From: Ligula intestinalis
Lineage: Eukaryota; Platyhelminthes; Cestoda; Diphyllobothriidea; Diphyllobothriidae
Direction of reading: 5' to 3'
Assembly: GCA_036362985.1 (NCBI GenBank)
Contig: JAYGXS010000002.1
Span: 91,754,530 to 91,818,529 of the forward strand
Length of the DNA: 64,000 nucleotides
A program made the position numbers and the translations under genes. This document shows, one piece after another, positions 1 through 11,300 of this stretch (within the stretch, counting starts at the first letter, position 1; every line of letters begins with the position of its first letter). The notes under the pieces are model-generated. The model ran no database searches, had not been told where the DNA came from, and saw nothing but the letters and a program-made list of their open reading frames with translations.

Positions 1-130
1 AAGGGTGGTCGGAGCGTGGAATGCGCTTCCTCAGGACGTCGTTATGTCGTAATCACTAGAGGGTTTTAAGCGAAAATTGGATCGATATAGCAGTGCACGA
101 TGGATCGGAACTGACAATTCACAATAATAA
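1..130 (+). mobile_element. LINE family A, C-terminal ORF2 fragment
   Basis: The first bases translate as VVGAWNALPQDVVMS, then a stop, then a segment reading SLEGFKRKLDRYSSARW. This is the end of the family A RT ORF, seen again at 40.15-40.25 kb (VVEAWNALPLDVVMS). The element starts left of the window. One in-frame stop shows decay. The assignment rests on similarity to the other copies in this window. Confidence 0.7.
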
Positions 131-1764
131 TACTACTTTCAATTTTTCAATGTATTATTTTTTATATCCATTCACGTTTGCTATTTATCACGCCCTCCCA
201 CGCATAGCCCCATGCGAAGGTCTTCGCGGTCTACCCTTCTTGGCTATCTGCGTACCGTGATTACCCCGCTAGCGATCTTATCAGCCAGACCTGACGGCCT
301 AAACATTCACCCTTGGTTCGACCCAAAGCGAACTGTCGACGATCTGGACGGATGCCTTTGTTTTTCCAGTTCCGTTGGCAGACTCTGCAATCAGCAAGGA
401 AGAATCAGGACGCGGCTTCCACACGGTGATGCTCCTGGGAACCTTTGCAATGCCCCCCGTCGGAACCCCCTTTTTTCTTCTAAATTCCACGCATTAACCC
501 CACAAGAGCGACATTTTTTCTCCGAAAAATCCCTGAGGAGTTTTTTCACTGTCTGCTCCTATTTTCATCCTATGACACAAGACAACTGGCCTCGCCAACA
601 GTCTGAGAAACAAATTTTCTGCTACCACTGCACATATGTACAAATAGGGCACTTAAATGACTCATTATTAAGGCACGTCTGAGAAGAATTACGGTTTTTC
701 AATCATGAAGAATGGTGGTCGCACTTCCAGCATATCGGAATAAACACTGTTTAGACGCGGTGGACAGCAGTGTAGTGTGATCACCGCATCAATTGGGATG
801 GCATCGACGTGATCGCAATGCCACAAGCGAGAGAATTCCTCGAAGCTTGGCACTCAAGTCCGGCTAGTGTAAACAGACATGTAGAGCTTGACTCACACTA
901 CATCGGTTTTCGTGCATGGTCGACTAATCTGGAGCCAGCCTGAAACAACAGCACGTTGTCCATGCTCGGTCAAGTGGAATTTCACGGACTCTGAACTAGC
1001 TCCCCCCTCATCGAACACGTGACCCACAGTCCAAACGTTAAAACCTCCCTCCAATCACCAGCACAACCTATCGCCGCGGGAGCCCCGCTACCATATCCCC
1101 CCCCACCCAACCCCCCCGTTCGCTGTAAACTCTGCCCCCAAAACCTTATTCCCAGCCTTCACTTGTCATTTAGTCTGACGACGAACACGTGATATCTGCT
1201 CGAAAATTCACGGGTACAACTCGATTTTCCGAAGATCTTCTTTCTTTTCATCAAACAGTGTAGTGTCTCATAGTGGGAATACCGCTTCCAGTGATGTTGG
1301 TGGGAGTGGTCGTCCACAGGTCCAGACAGACCATCAGTGCGTGCGAAATGAAAAAAATAGAGAAAATTTCCCAAGAAAATTTAGTGCACTAGAGTTGTCG
1401 GCCGACGAAATAACCCGGTTCGCATTTGGAGCACGTGTTAAGCCCAGATATTTAAAAAATAAAGTTAAAATACATGGCCTATAATTATTAAAGGAAGTGC
1501 TGTTAACATTCGAATCCTTTTTGGAAAGCTCAAATGACTAGTTAGCTTTAAAATCATGAATTGTGGAAAAAGATAACGGTAAGGGTTGTTGTGCAAACCA
1601 TTTGATTGGAGACTAGGTAAACAGGGTAAAACGATGTTCAGATCGACCATCACTATGGATGATTGTTAAGTAAGACAATCTTAGTCGATTCAGTGAGGAG
1701 ACGTCTTGGCTGCTAATGAACAGGCCAGAGCACTGACCCCTGTCATTCAACTATGAAACGTTTG
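131..1764. other. Unassigned intergenic or intron DNA
   Basis: No recognisable gene. An ATG-started frame of 156 codons lies at 212-682 on the plus strand, but its composition (P, R, S and C rich) and product match no family I know. A short stretch near 530-560 resembles 40.70-40.73 kb (GTTTTTTCACTGTCTGCTC), so part of this DNA is a dispersed repeat. If the convertase gene continues to the left, this may be its seventh intron. Confidence 0.5.
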
Positions 1765-2098
1765 AAGATGTTCTTTGAGATAAAAAAAGTAACTTTAATG
1801 AGTGAACTTTCGAGTTTGGCACCCCAAATCGTCTTCGGACTAACAGGAAAAGGGCAATGAACAACTAAGATTTCAAAACTGCTTAAAATAATCAATATTT
1901 ATACAGGCCGCACGACAGAGACTGAGGCCACGCGCACCAATCACGTCTCACCCTGTATAAATATTGATGTTTCGGCACTTTGAAAATTTTATTTGTTCAT
2001 TGCACTTTCCCTGTTAGCCCGTAGACGAGTTGGGGCGCCAAACTCGAAAATTCACTCATTAAAGTTGCTTTTTAACCCAAAGAACATCTTCTTTAAAT
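1765..2098. repeat. Fold-back (MITE-like) element, copy 1
   Basis: Two arms of about 145 bp are imperfect inverted repeats around a centre of about 45 bp. The left arm starts GAAGATGTTCTTTG (1765) and ends AATATTTATACAGG (about 1908). The right arm starts CCTGTATAAATATTG (about 1952) and ends CAAAGAACATCTTC (2098). The inner sequence CGAGTTTGGCACCCCAAATC recurs in a second fold-back at 26.30-26.48 kb, so this is a family. No coding capacity is visible, which suggests a non-autonomous DNA element. Confidence 0.8.
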
Positions 2099-3258
2099 TT
2101 AAATTTCTTGGAATGCGTGTGTTTCAGTTTATGAGAATAAATATGAAAAGTGTCCTGCACAAATCGAGAATAAACTATCTTGTCGAGAATCGGAAATATC
2201 CTCACCAAACTTGAAGTTATGGAACAATCAACCTGCAAAAAAGACGTCTGAACGACCACATATGCACAGGAAAGACAGGGGCCGCCTAACAAGACCACGA
2301 CGCGGTTGAGCACGCTGTACTTGTTTCCGATAATTGAGCACTGTGGAGGGGGTAAAGGGGTCAGGCAGGGTAACAACAAGTCCCCGTTACTATAGACTTC
2401 CACGGAAGCCAGATTACTAAAAAAAGCAAACACTTTTTAGCCCCAGGAAAGGTAAGACTGAGTCAAGCCACTCGACAGCTAGCAAATTTCTGCTGCATAT
2501 TTTGCCAACTCGAACGCAGCAAAGTGATGAGTCCATCAACGGAAACGGATGTTCTTCCCTTTTATCCGAAGTACTTAATGCCGATGTCAGTCCACTGGAC
2601 GCCCCACCCTCACCCCCGCGTGCGCCGAAACTTCTCACCTTAGCTGATAATTTCAACACTGGTATTAAAGCCTGTCCACTCGCTGATGCGCGACCAAAGC
2701 GGGTGGGACTTTTTCTCGCCGAACCTTCTCTGTCTCAAAATGCAAACGTTCTCTCGCTCTCTCTCTCTTGCTCTGTGGCCAAACCCTGCAGCACGATGCA
2801 GATGGCTTGTCTGAGCCACCATTAGTCATGCTTTCCACAGGCGCCCACGAAACGTGCATGCGAGCGCACGAGTGCGCGTGGATTGGCTGGCTGGCTGGCA
2901 GTCCCGTGCACCGTTCGTCCTTTCCTCCAGACAGGCGGGTGCTTCAATGGTGCCAACCTAGCGGAACTATGGACCATCAGGTAAGTAAAATTGATCAAGG
3001 TCGCTGTGCGCTGATAGGATACCTTGTGTGAGACTTTTTTGCGTTTTAAATCACTTTAGAATGATTGTTATTCTTCTATTTCTTGCATTTATAAATTCCT
3101 ACGATTAATATTCTGCACAGTATCCTTCCCTACATTAAAACTTATCCGACTAAATAAAACTTAAATATTGGTGTGCACCGAAAGCAACCAAAAAACCAAT
3201 TACATAATGTCGATGATCTAATTATTTATTTACCGCTGATTTCGTTAAGAAGGCATAA
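2099..3258. other. Unassigned, with simple repeats
   Basis: No gene is recognised. A CT-rich microsatellite lies at about 2752-2770 and four copies of TGGC at about 2883-2899. A 107-codon frame at 2502-2825 overlaps both low-complexity tracts and is not a convincing gene. Confidence 0.5.
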
Positions 3259-3320
3259 AGGGTTAGGGTTAGTTTTAAGGTTAGGGTTAGTTTTAGAGTT
3301 AGGGTTAGTGTTATGGTTTA
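3259..3320 (+). repeat. Interstitial telomere-like tract
   Basis: Units such as AGGGTTAGGGTTAG alternate with degenerate units (TTTTAAGG, TTTTAGAG). Flatworm telomeres are TTAGGG repeats, so this is an interstitial telomere-like tract or a minisatellite derived from one. Confidence 0.75.
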
Positions 3321-3544
3321 GCCTAAAGGTCTACTTTTTGTTTTGTGATTGGTTTACGGGTTGCAGACATTGCTCTGTAATGTTCTCATGCTTCCCTAAT
3401 GCATTCATTTGCATCAAATAATTGGTAAATCTTCATATTTATGCTTAAATCGTTCCGCAAAAATGCGAGACATACTGTTTTTCTCGATTTCCTTGGCTCA
3501 CTTGCCAGCATAAAAGCAGCTAATCAGCGCACGTTCAGTTTACT

Positions 3545-4035
3545 TGTTTTGTAGACAAATAGCCCTTCTCGTTCCAAAAAAGCCCGTTTTCATAAGGGTG
3601 AGAACATCTCAAACACAATCAAGAGACGCTTACGAAACACCATTGAAAGGACCTACTTTGCTGCAGAACTCACAATTTTTAACTCGACAAAGAACCTTCC
3701 GATTCCAATTGCGAATGATGCCTTGCCATTGTACGCCACTTCAAATTGTGTTTACGAATTAACATGCACTTGTGGATGCAAGTACATAGGGCGAACACAA
3801 AGGTAATTAGCAGCCAGATCTACGGAGCACTTGCCGATTTGGAGAATAGAACTCTTCGTTCTTCCATTACTGAGCACCTATTGGTTACGGGCCATTCTGT
3901 AGACCCTAAAACTTCCTTCTGAGTACTTGTTCGGGTCACTCGTATCTTAAGCTACATGCAGGCAGCCTACTTACGGCGGTTCAAACCCGACCTATGTAAA
4001 CAACTAGAGAATGTGGTGAATCTAACTCTGCCATG
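3545..4035 (+). pseudogene. Penelope-like element fragment, GIY-YIG endonuclease region
   Basis: The translation contains ALLVPKKPVF, then [20 protein letters not shown], then ARSTEHLPIW and later [15 protein letters not shown], spread over two or three frames. The same blocks occur in order in the minus-strand copy at 12.23-12.76 kb. The Cys-rich segment before YIG is typical of the GIY-YIG endonuclease of Penelope-like retroelements. It has stops (one after GRTQR) and frameshifts, so it is dead. The RT part is missing upstream. Confidence 0.7.
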
Positions 4036-4300
4036 ATAGCACCGGCTCCCTGTTTACACTTTCTTCGTACCAAATCTTTTGCCTTAGACGTTTTTACACC
4101 AGTATTCTGCTGCCCACAGCGTTTAACTTTCCTACTTTATTGATTGCGGCTCGGCCATTTCTTGTGACCTTGCTGTTTTGTATCGATTTTTCTGTGTGAA
4201 TTCAATTCTGTATTTTCACATTCTTTACTCACGTTATGTAGCGGGGGGACGCAGCTGATGAGTTCTTGAGAAATTTATGGTTCCATTAAAGGCGAAAGTA

Positions 4301-4819
4301 GCTTAGGTAGGCCCACTCATATACCCCTAATCTCAGCATTTTATCCTGCAAAAACGGTGGTTATAGAGTTTTGGGGGGTGGGAAATATGATAGGCAGAGA
4401 AGAAAATTTTTAGAAGTAAGTGTACAGTGAAAAAATTTAGTCGAAGTTGTTTCACGCGGCCGCTGGGAGTAAGTTGTTCCGCATGTAAATTGGAGGTGTG
4501 CGCGGCGCTTCGCGCTACGGACAATAATAATCTAACTCTAGAACGGTAAGTTGGACCTCAGATAAGTTGAAGTAGACGACCTCCTAACCACCATTTCAAT
4601 TTTTCGGGAAATTCAAGAAACCTGCATTTTGATAATCGGCTTTTCCCGCAATAAGTTAAACGATAATACAGATCAGGAAAACCTACAAATATAAATCAAC
4701 AACACTTCTAAATACAGCAAAATAAAAATGCATTCAGCGTTTATTAAAGTATATTCCATTGTGTGTTTTAATTCCCCACCCATAAACCCTATAAACATCG
4801 TTTGCGTAGGAAAACATGC
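4301..4819. mobile_element. TIR element (MITE-like), copy 1
   Basis: The element is homologous over about 500 bp to the copy at 19.37-19.91 kb. Its ends are inverted: GCATTTTATCCTGCAAAAAC at 4336 against the reverse complement of the right end near 4819 (GCATGTTTTCCTACGCAAAC). The left flank adds the outer part seen in copy 2 (GCTTAGGTAG), while the right outer part is lost. There is no ORF, so it is a non-autonomous DNA transposon or other inverted-repeat repeat. Confidence 0.75.
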
Positions 4820-6640
4820 AAGCAGCAAATAAATGTTGGCTGTGGAAGGCCAAAGAATCACTGTAATTAATAGTTTCGACAGTTCTAGTAGAATTTGTTT
4901 TTAATATGGCTGACAGGCTAATTCAATCCGTCTTTCCTGAAACGGACATACAAAATCTGACCTCGACGAGAACGAGCCTCACACCGTTGTCATTTTTTAC
5001 ATTCTTATAGTCCTTGGCTTCCATAGGCACCAGGATCTATGTCCTTCTCTGTAAAATACCAAAATTAGTCAAAATTCTGAAATGTATTTTGGATTCGAAA
5101 AAATTAGGTAAGCGGGCTTGTGATATTTGTTATCGTGCGGCAACAGCGGTAACAGGAGAATCTTGCCAGAAGGGTTTCTGCGCAAGTTCCACGCGCGATA
5201 ACAACCCAAACGAACATTTGTATTTTTTATCTGATCGCAGGCCAGAATTGACTTGCGACTACATAGGTTAGACCGCAAAAGGCCCACCTCACAAATAGTG
5301 GGCGGCGAGGGTGCCCATTTGCCTAAGTCTAGATTTTGACTTAGCGATAACGAGAGCCGACAGTAAAAAAGAGTAGGATTCTATTGTGCATTGTCATAAC
5401 TGACGGTGGATATCTCCATCGCCCATAAGTTAAACCTGATGATGACTATCTCGTCCAGTTAAGCCCATGTCTAAAATTAACAGTAGAACTCCCTGATGGA
5501 CCGTTTAAAGCGGAATGCAGAGGTGTTTGAATGAAACCGTGTGTCGAAAGTGAGAGTTAGAGTTGCGTGACTGGCGATATTTTATTATTAGCGTACAGGA
5601 AATAGTAATTGCGGCTGGAGAATCTAGTAGGACATCCGGCCGGTGGAGTTGTGAAAGGCGGTGAGGTGAACAAACTGTAACAGCGCGTATGAGTCCAGGC
5701 TTTACTACCGATACACTGAGAGCTCCATCGTCTTGGATAGAGCATAGTAACCACGCAAATAACAGGAATCTATTTGGTGCATCCTGCTTTGACTTCGCTA
5801 AACTGCTCTTCTCCTGAACAACCTTCTGGAAATCGCCTTTTCGCAGAACTGTATTTCTTCAGAGAGGCGAGCCTCGCCGAGGGTGACAGTGTCTAGACTA
5901 CAACTGTAAGTTGGTCATCCGGTTAGCAACAATCAAACTGGCATTCCAGGCTGTCCCAGTGACCAAAGCTCTTTTGGCATGAAGGAGAGAAAAGGGGGGG
6001 GCAAGTATTGCTTCCGTTTTCTGCATTTCAACCGAGTGCATCAGGCCCAACAGCGACGCACAACTGTATGAAGGCGTCATCCGCATGTTGTTTGGGTTAA
6101 ATACCTAGCCAACATTCAGAGGAAGTAAAAATTGCATTCACAAAGTACATAAAGTACACCAGACGATGGACAAATTTAAAATAGGGTTCACGACTAGGTG
6201 CAGAGCAAAGAAGACCAGAAACAACTTTGGGCACCCACGCGATTATATGTCTAAGGGGACAAAGGTGTGAACGTCGAACGGATCCGGTTCGGTTTGTATC
6301 GACGATGACGTACTAAGGCAGATGACTCACGGATGAAAGCGCGCATACGCAAACGATTCAACTGGAGCGGGAGTCAAGATAGCTATCTTGGCCTGGCTTA
6401 GCCGCCACCCGAATGTGGGACTGAGGTATGGTCGTTCTGCAAAACAGAGATTCGTTAAGCTATGGCTCAGATCTGAGGGACATATGTGAGATGGCCATCA
6501 ACTGCAGTAAGCCGTACAGACGACTGTTAATCCCGCTGGGGTACCTGAAAAGTCCTAGACTGAAATTGACTTGAGGCTCGACCGGTAGACCATAATTTCA
6601 CAAACGAGTGGATTCCAGACTAGAAACTAAGGTGGGTGGC
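4820..6640. other. Unassigned stretch
   Basis: Only short frames are found (85 codons or fewer) and no protein family is recognised. No conspicuous tandem repeat is visible apart from short homopolymers. Confidence 0.4.
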
Positions 6641-6649
6641 TACAATCGA

Positions 6650-6775
6650 TCCAAGTGTGATAAAATTCATGGCACACGGTGAGCCTCGTAGCTCAATGGT
6701 AGAGTGCTGGCTACACAAAAGCCTTCCCTGCTGTGTGGGTTCGACTTCCCTCGAGGCCGTGCCCATCTGTCACGC
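6650..6775 (+). repeat. tRNA-derived SINE, copy 1
   Basis: A 75-nt tRNA-like core lies at 6683-6757. Its six-pair acceptor stem is intact (GCCTCG with CGAGGC), the A box is TAGCTCAATGGTAGAGTGC and the B box is GGGTTCGACTTCC. The anticodon and T stems do not pair properly, so it is not a functional tRNA. The leader AAGTGTGATAAAATTCATGG also precedes the tRNA-like parts of the two SINE copies at 7.2-7.7 kb. Confidence 0.65.
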
Positions 6776-7204
6776 ATAACGCTTTGACTGGCATTTCGAG
6801 ACCGCTTTCGCTCAGGGACAGACGCAGGCAACACAAAGTGAGGTAACGCAAATGCTGCTCCTTTCCTCAGATGCTGTGCTACCCGACACGAGTTTGACGT
6901 CACGAACAAACACAAGGATCGCTAGGGTGTTGGAACTGACCTAATTGTTTATCCCCTCTCCCGTTCCGAACACCTCAAGAAAAACTGTCCATCAGGACTG
7001 GTATTGAAGCTGACTGTGTTTTTTTAATCATATCACGGACCAAGATCCTTTTACAGTCTACAGGCGACAATAGCGCCGAAGAAAAAAAAATCACCATCGA
7101 CCTGCCAAAGTCAAATGTTGCAAAAACGCTGAGCACAGCTTGACAGAAAATCCCATCTGCCCAGAAGTTAAATGTCCACGAATCAAGAATCAGGTTCAAT
7201 TTCA

Positions 7205-7365
7205 GTTGACCTAATTGTGAAAACTTGAAGCGTTCGGTGAGATTTGAACCCACGTAGTAGAGAAGGCCTTTACCGGAAGCCAACGCTCCATCCACTGAGC
7301 TACAAACGCCCCACCGCGCGCCATGAATTTAATCACACTTGCGTCGATATTACCCGCCCGAATTT
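7205..7365 (-). repeat. tRNA-derived SINE, copy 2 (inverted)
   Basis: Read on the minus strand this has the leader AAGTGTGATTAAATTCATGG, then a tRNA-like head (GTAGCTCAGTGG A box, GGGTTCAAATCTC B box) and a tail ending near GTCAACTG. It is the inverted partner of the copy at 7505-7700. Confidence 0.7.
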
Positions 7366-7504
7366 ACCGCTCGTATGGAATCCACCAATACGGAACAGCA
7401 AGCTGACTGCCCAAGCAGGATTTGCTAGGCAATCATCTAGAATCCACCAGAATGACTACTAGGCTGAATTAATTATTAAGAGGTTTGGCAGATTTGCGGT
7501 TAAG

Positions 7505-7700
7505 TTGGGCGGGGAATATCGACGCAATTGTGATTAAATTCATGGCGCGAGGTGGGGCGTTTGTGGCTTAGTGTTTAGGGTGTTGGCTTCCGGTAAAGGC
7601 CTTCTCTACTACGCGGGTTCAAATCCTGCCGAACGCCTCGAGTTTTTCACAAGAGGGTCAACTCGAATCAAGCAAATGTGCCAAACCTCCTAATAATCAG
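7505..7700 (+). repeat. tRNA-derived SINE, copy 3
   Basis: Leader GTGATTAAATTCATGG, tRNA-like head (GTGGCTTAGTG, then GGGTTCAAATCC B box) and the tail GAGGGTCAACTCGAATCAAG followed by CCAAACCTCCTAATAAT. The reverse complement of this tail appears at 7463-7490 and as the insertion at 39336-39394, which helps define the family's 3' end. Confidence 0.7.
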
Positions 7701-8192
7701 TATTAAGGAAGGTGAAGCTGTTATACGGAGCCAGTTACTAGTCGATACAATTAAGGGCTAGGAAATATTAATTAATGATAACATCTAAGAGCTAAATTCT
7801 AGCCCTGAATTTTAGATCAAATATGTCTCGATTCTAGCTCACATCCAAAGCCACGCGCTAAAGCACCTATCAAAAACAAAGAAATGTGGATAAAATTTTC
7901 AAGAAGATTAGCTTCAATTAGTAAAATGAGACAGCATGCCTACAGACAACGCCACAATGCTCATATACTGGCCTGTCACGCCTTCGGAACTGCGAGTAAA
8001 GGTTTGTCGCAGACAATGTCGGTTTGGTCAGGTAAAATGGAACTGATTCGTCTAAGTAGAGCACTTTAACAAAGCAGTTAAATTAAGGTTATCATTTTAG
8101 TCTATGATGAAGAAACTGTGTTGTGACAAAGTTGATCAAAAAGCCTCTGCATAAGAGCAAAGCCGGCTTTATAAAAATAGTAATAAGCTAAC

Positions 8193-8365
8193 CTTCGTAG
8201 CGCCCACTTGGAAGGCCTCAGAGGCCAACGTTCCGGGGCCCTCGTAGATAACACCCGTGTCATCGGGACCCCAGCTTCCTGAGTAGATGTCGATGTAGTT
8301 TCGACGATAGGACAGAGCCTCAGCCTCAACTCGATCCGTGATTCGCCCATCTAACATCCGAATAC
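8193..8365 (-). CDS. Convertase exon 7: substrate-pocket region
   Basis: 173 nt, phase 1 to phase 0, acceptor TTCCTAACAG|GT and donor AAG|GTTAGC. It encodes [17 protein letters not shown], then [20 protein letters not shown] and [12 protein letters not shown]. The Glu of RVEAE and the Asp of GPDD align with substrate-binding acids of furin. The Asp usually found in the following xGP is Glu here. The next family block (GRGG..S.YVWASGNGG) was looked for in 1-8192 and not found. Intron to exon 6: 10,796 nt. Confidence 0.94.
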
Positions 8366-11300
8366 CTGTTAGGAAAAAGATCAGAAACTGAAAGTTTCAA
8401 CCTAAGCATAGACTGCAACAATTAAACACTAAGTACACATATGAACGTCTGGACCACAAAGTCACAGCCAGGAAAAATTATGAAAGCGGTGGGGGGGAGG
8501 GATTTCGTCGAGGTATGTAAGCTTTGGGGCCTTTCCGTTGCCCGCTACTGGTGTCTGCATAGTTGAACTAGGATTACAACTAATTTTGAAAACGCTCCAA
8601 CATAGACAAGAATGACAAAGAATGCGATTATAGACAGACATGTGGGTGGATCTTTTTCTCAATAACGCCACCCATGGCAAAAATGGTAACGGTGGAGCAG
8701 GTCGCGGAATTTCATGGCGCCGATGAATTCTGTTGTTCAGAAATTCAGCAGTTGAAATTTATTTTGCAAAAACAATTTCCCAAAAATGTAATCAGAGAGC
8801 CAAATTTCGGCAAAAAATTCAGACCCACAAATCGAAAAAAAATCTCAAAAGCTGTCTAGAAAAGCCCAGTTACACTGCATACAGCAACAGACTTGGATGC
8901 ATTCCAACCATTGCCAAACCAGTTTATATTATTAACGATGGAAGGGCACTTTCTAATTGTGCTACGGGAAACACGCGTCCTGTTGTGCCTCGGAGCTCAA
9001 TATCGAGGCCAGTCAGCTTCTGGACCTCCCTGCGGCCTACAAAGTCCTACGCCATTACGTAAGTAAAAGACAGGACACGGTCAAACCGAATTCAGACATT
9101 ACAGACGAAGATGGCACTGTGACGAAACCACCAGAAGAGGGAGCAGGATTACCATCATCCTCTACCGTGGGGACGAAGCAGAGCACCAATTGCCGTCACT
9201 CCACGCCAAAATCCACACGCATGAACAAACAGCGACCGGAGAAAAATCGATCAGGCCAAGGCCAACACGTATAGCCGCAACTTTGAACTTGCTGATCGAT
9301 AAAAGACAGCCACCACAGCTGTCCGAAACGTCAACAAATCTACAAATTAATTCCGGTGAACGGAAGATGAACGCTTACACTATATTATCCTTGTTTTTGC
9401 CAGTAATAGCATTCTGTTAGTGTAGTCTATTAGTTTCCGCAAAAAATAACGAGATCCATCTCTTTAAGGTGCAGAAGGTTGCGGCCAAGGAATTTGTGTG
9501 GTTGTTTAAACTGGACACGGGAACAGGAACCGTCCACAATGCATGCGGCTTTTCGCCAAATTCCAGAGAAATTAGGTTTAGGATTAAGGTGGGGTTGAGT
9601 TTAAAGTTGACGTTAGAGCGAAGATTATGACAGACGTAAGGGTTTTGGGTTCGTGCAAACTGTAGGCTTCAGGTTTAGGGTTGGGTAAAGATTACGGTTT
9701 GAGCCTAATTTGGTGTAAGAGTTACTTTTGACGTTACGACATTTGCATATTTACCCTTCCGTAAATGTTTCGTAAGGTTAGCTATTTTAATTGGGTGGTT
9801 AGCGGCCATTTGCTTAGACCTAGTACTTACCAAAGCGCCTGATAGCGTAAACTTCGTAAATTGTTTACCACCTCTCGGAAAAAGTGATCACGTAGTGCTA
9901 CATTGGGAATATTCTCTCTTCTCTGTGCTTGATCGTAATGCGGTAGCCAGACGCAACATCTGGAGAGGGGACTTTACACAAATGAAAACCGAAGTGAGCG
10001 GGATAGCCTGGAACGAAATATTCACCGGGTGCGTTCTCGATGATTGGTCGGCACTCAAAGCCGTATTAACGGACTAATTACCGATTTCTGTCCTATCACG
10101 GTAAAGAAAGTAACACATAGGCCTCGATGGCTAACGCCGACGTTAAAGAGGTAAGTAAACCGCAAAGGAAGGCTGTTCAAAATCTATCGCAGAGAGGACC
10201 CCCGAATCGTATAAGGTATAAGGCACAGAGACACACGGTTAAGAGCCTGATACGAATTAGCCACCAAAACTTCGAGAGTAATCTAATAAACCGTGCAGTA
10301 GGAAACCTAAAGCTCTTCTACAGCTACGTTACACAATGCACTCGAAATAGAGACCCTATTCCTCCGTGAAAAACAGACGGCGGTGTAGAAATTTGCGAGA
10401 TTAACGAAAAGGCGGAACATCTATCCTGCTTCTTTCAGTCGGTCTTTACGAGAGAGGCTGAGTTCACCGCTGTAAACTGCAGTGTGGGTGAGATGCAGAC
10501 CATAGACTCGGTTGCACTCACGGAAGCTACCGTTCTGCGAGAACTTCTACAGCTCAAAGAAACGAAGTCGTCAGGTCCGGATGAGATACCTGCAAAGCTA
10601 TTAAAAGAGCTAGCCATAGAGTTGGCGGTACCCCTGTACCTACTCTTCCGAGCTTTTCTTATTACTGGACAAGTGCCACCCGATTGGAAGGCAGCGTGGA
10701 TCTCACCCATCCACAAAAGTGGGAGTCGAGCGACCGAAAATAACTACAGACCGGTCAGCCTCACCTCAATATCCTGCAAGCACATGGAACGCATAGTCAA
10801 ACGCGAGCCGATGCACTTTTGGAGCAACATCAACTTCTTTCTGAAAAGCAGCACGGATTGCGCGGGGAAAGGTCCTACTTGACCAATCTGCTCTATTGTC
10901 TAGAGTGTATTACTTGAAACAAGCAAGTAGTCGTCTAAAATTTTGGCAACGACTTCTTTAGAATGTTCGGCTGTGCCGATGCATTTCTTAAATCCTATGT
11001 ACCAAGAGGGAGTTCAAAGGCGTTTGCCTATATTACCTTCAGAAAACTTGACATACAAGTTATCGTTGCCCGAAGTTTTAACGTAATGTGCAGAGAGGCT
11101 ACTACGAGGTAGCCTTGGCGACAATAACGTGTAAGCCTGTGGCAAAAAACACTGCTCGCATAAATTATAGCGGTTCCAACCACAGTGAATGAGCAATATA
11201 TAATAGCAAAATGCAAAAAAAGTCAGAAAATGAAACGAAAACACATGCGTTAAGATAAAAAATTATGCACACCATATGACTGTAAATGCGATCCATGTCT

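Noticed and set aside
212..682. 156-codon plus-strand frame
   Set aside because: No recognisable domain and no splice context. Partly overlaps dispersed repeat sequence. Kept only as an unassigned stretch.
1165..1195. CTGACGACGAA resembling hammerhead core parts
   Set aside because: The two core boxes abut with no stem II between them.
4250..4280. CTGATGAG followed by GAAA just after the Penelope-like endonuclease fragment, resembling a hammerhead
   Set aside because: No stem II can form between the two core parts, stem I has no partner strand and no UH cut site is in place. The location is suggestive, but the fold is not.
6683..6757. Functional tRNA gene
   Set aside because: The acceptor stem pairs, but the anticodon and T stems do not, and the flanks are shared with SINE copies nearby.
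1..8192. Search for the next convertase exon (GRGG..S.YVWASGNGG block) on the minus strand
   Set aside because: No match to the WASGNGG codon pattern was found, so the gene most likely continues left of the window.
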